Assembly: GCA_007136565.1 (NCBI GenBank)
Contig: SLGS01000206.1
Span: forward strand, 1 to 6,723
From: Clostridia bacterium
GTDB taxonomy: Bacteria; Bacillota; Sulfobacillia; SLMV01
DNA: 6,723 nt
Direction: 5' to 3'
Shown here: positions 4,917-6,723 of the stretch, one piece after another
How positions within the stretch are numbered: the first letter of the stretch is position 1
Layout of the letters: each line of letters starts with the position of its first letter
Translations under genes and position numbers: made by a program
The notes under the pieces: model-generated
The model's input: only the letters and a program-made list of their open reading frames with translations
What the model was told of the DNA's origin: nothing
The model's database searches: none

Positions 4917-6344
4917 GTGACCGTAAGAGTTAGATTTGCTCCCAGCCCCACAGGATACATGCACGTCGGTAACGTGAGGACGGCCCTTTTCAATTGGTTG
5001 TTCGCGCGAGGCCAGGACGGCGTTTTCATTCTGCGCGTGGAAGACACGGACCAAAGACGCCACGTGGAAGAAGCCATAAACGTTATTACCGACGGCCTCA
5101 GGTGGATCGGTATGGATTGGGACGAAGGACCGGAGGTCGAGGGTCCCTTCGGACCCTATTTCCAAAGTCAACGATCGGATCTTTACCACGAACACGCCGA
5201 GCGACTCATCGACGCTGGGGAAGCCTACCTGTGCTACTGTGAAGCCGAAGGTGCGGATCCCGAGGCGGCCTGCCGATGCGCCGAACGCGCCGATCCCAAT
5301 GATCGCATTGCGACCGGTTTGGCCGTGAGATTGTCCAATCCCGGTGGACGATCGGAATTCGAGGACATCGTAGGAGGCCACCTGTCCTTCGACAACGAAC
5401 AGTTCGGCGACTATATACTGGTCAAATCGGATGGCACCCCCACTTACAACTTCGCGAACGTGGTCGATGACACCGCGATGGAGGTTACGCACGTAATCCG
5501 AGGAGACGACCACGTCTCCAATACTCCGCGCCAGCTGATGCTCTACCGGGCCTTCGGATACGACCCACCGCGATTCGCCCACCTCCCGCAGATCCTGGGG
5601 CCGGATGGGGCCCGCCTCAGCAAGCGCCACGGAGCCGCATCCTTGACGGAGTATCGCGATCGCGGATTCCTGCCCGAGGCCTTCATGAACTACCTAGCCC
5701 TCCTCGGCTGGGCTCCCCGCGGCGAGCAGGAATTCCTGACCCCCGCGGAATTGATCGACGGTTTCCGCCTCGAGGATGTGCGAAAGAGCGCTGCACAATT
5801 CAGCATGGAGAAGCTCGTACACCTGAACTCGCTCCACATCCAACGCCTCGAACCCGAGGAGCGAAGAGATCTTGCCATTGGATCGTTGATGCGGGGAGAG
5901 ATCCTCGATGAGGCCTCCGCCTCCGATCCCGAGATCTTGGAACGAGTCGGAGAAATCGTGGAGGCCATGGGCAATAGATTCCGGTACGGCGAACAAATCG
6001 TGGAATTCGGTGCGCACTTCTTCACCGAAGAAGTCGAGATCCCCGGGGATCTCGGCTCCCACTTCGCCGATGACGCCGTCCGCGAGGCGCTATCTTCCGC
6101 AGCAGATCGATTCGAGGCATGCAATGAATGGACCGAAGAGGCCATAGAGGAAATCGTCCGCGCATCGGCCAAGGAATCGGGGTTGAAGGCGGCTCCACTT
6201 ATACACGCAGTTCGGGTGGCGCTCTCGGGGACCACCGCGGGACCCAGCCTATTCACCCTGGTCAGGCTCGTCGGGCCCCGCAGGTCCGCCCAGAGGATTC
6301 GCTCGGCTCTGGACTCGTTCCCCGCGGGCGAAACTTCGGAGTAA
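4917..6344 (+). CDS. gltX: Glutamyl-tRNA synthetase
   Basis: This is a 475-aa class I aminoacyl-tRNA synthetase charging tRNA-Glu (and perhaps tRNA-Gln, for amidation) with glutamate in the cytoplasm. The HIGH-type motif is in FAPSPTGYMHVGN (7-19) and the KMSKS-type motif is RLSKRHGA (233-240). Between them are IRGDDHVSNTPRQ (194-206) and the catalytic Rossmann fold; the C-terminal third (about 320-475) is the helical anticodon-binding region. Length is typical (about 465-490). The GTG start at 4917 gives MTVRVRFAPSPTG, the usual family N-terminus. The frame is open back to 4818, and a GTG at 4884 is possible, but its AAGGAG is only 1 nt away. The cysteine insert is unusual: C106-x-C108-x10-C119-x-C121, shorter than the zinc loop of E. 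coli GltX (about 24 residues between pairs). I cannot tell discriminating from non-discriminating specificity. The stop is 2 bp from the convergent peptidase gene. Confidence 0.96.
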   Translation: MTVRVRFAPSPTGYMHVGNVRTALFNWLFARGQDGVFILRVEDTDQRRHVEEAINVITDGLRWIGMDWDEGPEVEGPFGPYFQSQRSDLYHEHAERLIDAGEAYLCYCEAEGADPEAACRCAERADPNDRIATGLAVRLSNPGGRSEFEDIVGGHLSFDNEQFGDYILVKSDGTPTYNFANVVDDTAMEVTHVIRGDDHVSNTPRQLMLYRAFGYDPPRFAHLPQILGPDGARLSKRHGAASLTEYRDRGFLPEAFMNYLALLGWAPRGEQEFLTPAELIDGFRLEDVRKSAAQFSMEKLVHLNSLHIQRLEPEERRDLAIGSLMRGEILDEASASDPEILERVGEIVEAMGNRFRYGEQIVEFGAHFFTEEVEIPGDLGSHFADDAVREALSSAADRFEACNEWTEEAIEEIVRASAKESGLKAAPLIHAVRVALSGTTAGPSLFTLVRLVGPRRSAQRIRSALDSFPAGETSE

Positions 6345-6346
6345 CA

Positions 6347-6723
6347 TCAGGGTAATAGTCCCTCCAGGATGGCGAGGTAGCCCCGGAAGGCCTCGTGAAG
6401 TTGAGAGACTTCAACGTGTTCGTCGATGACGTGGGCGACCTCCTCCCTGGAGGGTCCGTATCCGAAGGTCGAAATACCGGCGGTCCCCGCCCAATAAGCC
6501 GCATTGGTACAAAACGAATATGTGCTCAGCCCCCGGAATAGTCCCGCTCCGTCCAAGGCCGCGGATATCGTCTGCAGGTTCACATCGTCCTCGGGCCACA
6601 ACCAGGCAGGAAAGAACCGCTCCGCCTCCAACACCTCACCGGTCCAGGTGGGCTGCTCCGCACGGATCACCGACACATCGACGAAACGATGATCGTCCAG
6701 GGTCGATCGGTATAGTTCCAGCA
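6347..6723 (-). CDS. M20-family metallopeptidase/hydrolase, C-terminal part (5' end beyond window)
   Basis: The last 124 residues of a zinc-dependent M20/M28-type peptidase or amidohydrolase are visible. The end of the catalytic domain shows STYSFCTNAAYWAGTAGIST followed by FGYGPSREEVAHVIDEHVEV. The histidine in VAHVIDEHV (fragment residue 97) is the family's C-terminal metal ligand, and the DEHV motif is typical. ERFFPAWLWPED, about 60 residues earlier, resembles the dimerisation/catalytic domain junction of the YgeY-type subgroup, so a peptidase or hydrolase of that group is my best guess; ArgE/DapE-like enzymes are alternatives. It could supply amino acids for the fermentation genes elsewhere in the window, but this is speculative. 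The gene is open at the right edge. It converges on gltX with 2 bp between stops, leaving no room for a terminator between them. Confidence 0.8.
   Translation of the reverse strand, partial: LELYRSTLDDHRFVDVSVIRAEQPTWTGEVLEAERFFPAWLWPEDDVNLQTISAALDGAGLFRGLSTYSFCTNAAYWAGTAGISTFGYGPSREEVAHVIDEHVEVSQLHEAFRGYLAILEGLLP

Noticed and set aside
5388..5394. A second 0A-box core (TGTCGAA on the minus strand)
   Set aside because: It lies inside gltX coding sequence and matches only the short core; likely chance.
6360..6454. 9-bp inverted repeat CCCTCCAGG / CCTGGAGGG near the gltX 3' end
   Set aside because: It lies within peptidase coding sequence with a 77-bp spacer and no T-run; not a credible terminator.
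1..6723. CRISPR array, tRNA/rRNA gene, transposase or phage gene
   Set aside because: No tandem direct repeats, tRNA-like folds, or mobile-element genes were seen; all long stretches are explained by ordinary chromosomal genes.

Overview
The window looks like chromosome of an anaerobic, endospore-forming member of the Bacillota (Firmicutes) with a fairly GC-rich genome. The main evidence is a full-length Spo0A (267 aa, receiver plus the Spo0A-specific DNA-binding domain), which is restricted to spore-forming lineages. Ferredoxin-linked 2-oxoacid oxidation genes point to an amino-acid-fermenting anaerobe. I cannot name a genus. At least six of the seven complete or 5'-complete start sites appear to be GTG or TTG rather than ATG, each chosen by family alignment plus an upstream Shine-Dalgarno (SD) sequence.

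Left part (1-3357, all minus strand, read right to left): a five-gene operon of amino-acid dehydrogenase with an aromatic-type pocket, leucine dehydrogenase, a P-loop ATPase of unknown role, a small 2x[4Fe-4S] ferredoxin, and the start of VorB (alpha subunit of a 2-oxoacid:ferredoxin oxidoreductase, running off the left edge). Gaps are 1 to 32 nt. The logic is: amino acid -> 2-oxoacid + NH3 + NADH (dehydrogenases), then 2-oxoacid + CoA -> acyl-CoA + CO2 + reduced ferredoxin (Vor, with the ferredoxin as delta subunit). The beta and gamma subunits are expected beyond position 1.

Control region (3358-3748): it carries candidate promoter elements, a perfect 9-nt match to the Spo0A box consensus set in an 8-bp inverted repeat, and a leader of about 170-195 nt. 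The leader contains an intrinsic terminator preceded by an 11-bp helix that would be mutually exclusive with it. This is the architecture of a riboswitch or attenuator, and I do not recognise its class. It is the most interesting signal in the window.

Right part: spo0A (minus strand, 3749-4552) is divergent from gltX (plus strand, 4917-6344, glutamyl-tRNA synthetase with an unusually short cysteine loop). The usual upstream partner of spo0A, spoIVB, is absent. A partial M20-family peptidase (minus strand) converges on gltX with only 2 bp between the stop codons.
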